NCBI GenBank assembly: GCA_902524545.1
Contig: CABZDW010000002.1
Span: 56,748 to 120,747, forward strand
Source of the DNA: an uncultured Pelagibacteraceae bacterium
GTDB taxonomy: Bacteria > Pseudomonadota > Alphaproteobacteria > Pelagibacterales > Pelagibacteraceae
DNA: 64,000 bases
Direction: 5' to 3'
The notes below the pieces were generated by a model that saw nothing but the letters and a program-made list of their open reading frames with translations, ran no database searches and had not been told where the DNA came from. Both the position numbers and the translations under genes were made by a program. Below are positions 61,671-64,000 of the stretch, in pieces. The first letter of the stretch is position 1. Each line of letters starts with the position of its first letter.

Positions 61671-61755
61671 TAATTAATTCGCTTGATTTTTAGCCTTGAA
61701 AGATCTAATTAGTTGTGAAAAGGTAAGATAAAGTAATATTGATCAAGGAGTAATA

Positions 61756-62235
61756 ATGAAATTAAGCAAAATTCTAAAAAATGGATTTTTAATAGTATTT
61801 GCATGTTTGGCACTTTCTGCATGTGCTACATCTAAAAAATCTACAGGACAAATGCAAGGCGATGTTTATACTGGAACAGATACGGTTGAATATTTAGCGT
61901 CTGGCGTTCCTGATAGGGTATTTTTTGCAACAAACGAGTCAGTATTAACTACAGCATCTAGAGAAACTCTAAGAAAACAAGCTGCATGGTTAAGAAAAAA
62001 TTCTAAGATTACAATTGTATTAGAAGGACATGCTGACGAAAGAGGAACGAGAGAATATAACTTAGCATTAGGTGAAAGAAGAGCTAATGCAGCGAAAGAT
62101 TATTTAATGACTTACGGAATATCTTCTGACAGGATTTCAGTTTTAAGTTATGGTAAAGAAAGACCTGTAGACTCTGGGTCTAATCCATTAGCTTGGTCAA
62201 AAAATAGAAGATCTGTAACGGTTAAAGCAAATTAA
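61756..62235 (+). CDS. pal: Peptidoglycan-associated lipoprotein Pal
   Basis: Lipobox LSACA; OmpA-like VLEGHADERGTREYNLALGERRANAAKDYL. Confidence 0.96.
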   Translation: MKLSKILKNGFLIVFACLALSACATSKKSTGQMQGDVYTGTDTVEYLASGVPDRVFFATNESVLTTASRETLRKQAAWLRKNSKITIVLEGHADERGTREYNLALGERRANAAKDYLMTYGISSDRISVLSYGKERPVDSGSNPLAWSKNRRSVTVKAN

Positions 62236-62253
62236 ATACTCAATTAATATTTT

Positions 62254-62293
62254 AGACCTCTTAAATTATAATGATTTAAGAGGTCTTTATTTT
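62254..62293 (+). terminator. Intrinsic terminator after pal
   Basis: Perfect 13-bp stem AGACCTCTTAAAT / ATTTAAGAGGTCT, 7-nt loop, followed by T-rich tttatttt. Confidence 0.85.
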
Positions 62294-62321
62294 GCCATTA
62301 TTTTAGACATAACCTAATTAG

Positions 62322-63311
62322 ATGAAATACTTTAAAGTATTATTTAATTATAATTTTTTTTTGTTATTAAATTTTTTAGTTTGTTATCCGTCTTTCGCTG
62401 ACAATCATAATATTTACGATACACTTGAATTAATCCAAAAGGATTTAAAAACTCTAGAAAAAGCTGTTTACTCAAATTCTAGTGAATTCAATAATACCAA
62501 TTTAACTTCATCAAGTGTTGATAGTAATTCTGAGGACGTACTTACAAGACACTTGTTGAAATTATCTGAAATTGAAAATCAATTTCAGGAACTTACCAAT
62601 AAATTTGAGGAAATAAATTTTAAATTAGATAAGTTATCAAATAGACTTTCAAAAGTTCAATCAGATAATCAACTGAGATTTCAAGATTTAGAAACTGTTT
62701 TATTAAATGGTGAAACTATAAATTTGACCTCAAAAAAAAATTCAGATCAAAATACAGAAATTTTACCAGGGTCATCTCAACCACAAGACTTAGGGTCAAT
62801 CTCTTATAAAGATAGCTCTACAGGTAATACGACTCAAAAAATACAATCAGTTGAAACTACTGCCACAATTGTTACTGAAACATTTCAAGCAGAAGAAAAA
62901 ATTTTGCCAGATGGTTCTGCTTCAGAACAATATCAGTTTGCAACAAGCTTTTTAAAAGTTGGGGACTACCCTACTGCTGAGAGAGCATTTAGAGAATTTG
63001 TGATTTCAAATCCTGATCATAAATTAGCAGGTAACGCTCAATATTGGTATGCTGAAACATTTAGAATTAGACAATTATATACTGATGCTGCTTCAGCTTA
63101 CTTAGAGGGTTATCAAAAATATCCAAAAGGAGAAAAAGCTCCTATTAATTTGCTTAAGCTAGGTGTATCAATGATACAGATTGGAGAAAAAGATCAAGGC
63201 TGTAAAATGATAAGTGGTGTCGAAAAGCAATATCCAGATGCAAATCAGTCTGTTATTCAAAAAGCAAAGTATGAGTCTCAAAAATTTGAGTGTAAGAAAA
63301 AAAATTCCTAA
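62322..63311 (+). CDS. cpoB: CpoB/YbgF-like Tol-Pal-associated TPR protein
   Basis: Signal peptide, coiled-coil, then AERAFREFVISNPDHKLAGNAQYWYAETFRIRQLYTDAASAYLEGYQKYPKGEKAP. Confidence 0.9.
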   Translation: MKYFKVLFNYNFFLLLNFLVCYPSFADNHNIYDTLELIQKDLKTLEKAVYSNSSEFNNTNLTSSSVDSNSEDVLTRHLLKLSEIENQFQELTNKFEEINFKLDKLSNRLSKVQSDNQLRFQDLETVLLNGETINLTSKKNSDQNTEILPGSSQPQDLGSISYKDSSTGNTTQKIQSVETTATIVTETFQAEEKILPDGSASEQYQFATSFLKVGDYPTAERAFREFVISNPDHKLAGNAQYWYAETFRIRQLYTDAASAYLEGYQKYPKGEKAPINLLKLGVSMIQIGEKDQGCKMISGVEKQYPDANQSVIQKAKYESQKFECKKKNS

Positions 63312-64000
63312 AATCTATAAAGAAAAACTTTTAAATCAAAGGGTAAATCAAATTTTCAAGAAGTTTGAAAAATTATTTAAAGTAGATGACAATTTCATAG
63401 TTGCAGTATCTGGAGGAGCAGATAGCTTGGCTTTGGCTTTTTTAACAAAAGTATATGCTTTAAAAAAAAACTTAAATCCTAAATTTTTTATTGTAGATCA
63501 CAAGCTTAGAGAAGACTCTACCAGTGAGGCTAAAAAAGTTAAAAAGATTCTTAAGTCTTTAAAAATTGATTCTAATATTCTTAGTTGGAAGGGGAAAAAA
63601 CCTATAAATAATATTCAATCTGTAGCTAGAAATAAAAGATATGAGCTTTTATTTTCTAAATGTAAAAAACTTAAAATCAGCAACTTGGTTTTAGGTCATC
63701 ACATCGATGACTTAATTGAAAACTTTTTTCTTAGAATGGCTAGAGGAAGTGGTCTGAAGGGGCTGGTATCTCTTGGAGCAAATAAACAAATTAAAGATAT
63801 TAATTTGATCAGACCCTTGATAAAATTTAATAAAAAAGATTTGATATTTTTATCTAAAACTGCATTTAACTTTTATGTGAAAGATCCCTCTAATAACGAT
63901 GTTAAATTCAATAGAATCAAAGTAAGAAATTTAATAGGGAAATTTAATGACTTTGGTCTTGATAAGAAAAAAATTCAATTAACTATAGAAAACTTAAAAG
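63286..64000 (+). CDS. tilS: tRNA(Ile)-lysidine synthase, partial at window edge (putative TTG start)
   Basis: Open frame to window end with FIVAVSGGADSLALAFL (PP-loop) and LVLGHHIDDLIENFFLRMARGSGLKGL. Absent from ORF track because no stop lies inside the window. Confidence 0.88.
   Translation, partial: MSVRKKIPKIYKEKLLNQRVNQIFKKFEKLFKVDDNFIVAVSGGADSLALAFLTKVYALKKNLNPKFFIVDHKLREDSTSEAKKVKKILKSLKIDSNILSWKGKKPINNIQSVARNKRYELLFSKCKKLKISNLVLGHHIDDLIENFFLRMARGSGLKGLVSLGANKQIKDINLIRPLIKFNKKDLIFLSKTAFNFYVKDPSNNDVKFNRIKVRNLIGKFNDFGLDKKKIQLTIENLK

Overview
AT-rich alphaproteobacterial window. Protein content and layout resemble SAR11/Pelagibacterales: a surface-polysaccharide hypervariable island abutting an isolated 5S rRNA. 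The taxon is inferred, not proven.

Positions 1 to about 38640 are an island of glycosyltransferases, methyltransferases, nucleotide-sugar enzymes, NeuB/NeuC/NeuD, a MurB paralogue, and WecA-like and WaaL-like membrane proteins.

The most unusual element is a co-directional, tightly coupled operon at 8296-17088. It encodes an AMP-ligase, a LuxE-like acyl-protein synthetase, a LuxC-like acyl reductase, a FabZ-like dehydratase, a radical SAM enzyme, a FabG-like SDR, a two-subunit transketolase, a stand-alone ACP and a methyltransferase. It is followed convergently by a PhyH-type dioxygenase. I infer a ketosynthase-free route that makes an acyl-derived aldehyde and extends it with a ThDP ketol transfer, feeding a surface glycan.

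The rest (38684-64000) is mostly core genome: 5S rRNA, rpmJ, pntAA/AB/B, transaldolase, a small second glycosylation islet, tRNA-fMet, rpsU, trcR-like, rpmE, suhB, efp, thiE, fba, pgk, gap, tkt, zapA, a yebC/ruvC-like pair, tolQRAB-pal-cpoB, and a partial tilS. Two gene remnants are visible inside the island. No CRISPR array, transposase, integrase or 16S/23S rRNA was recognised.
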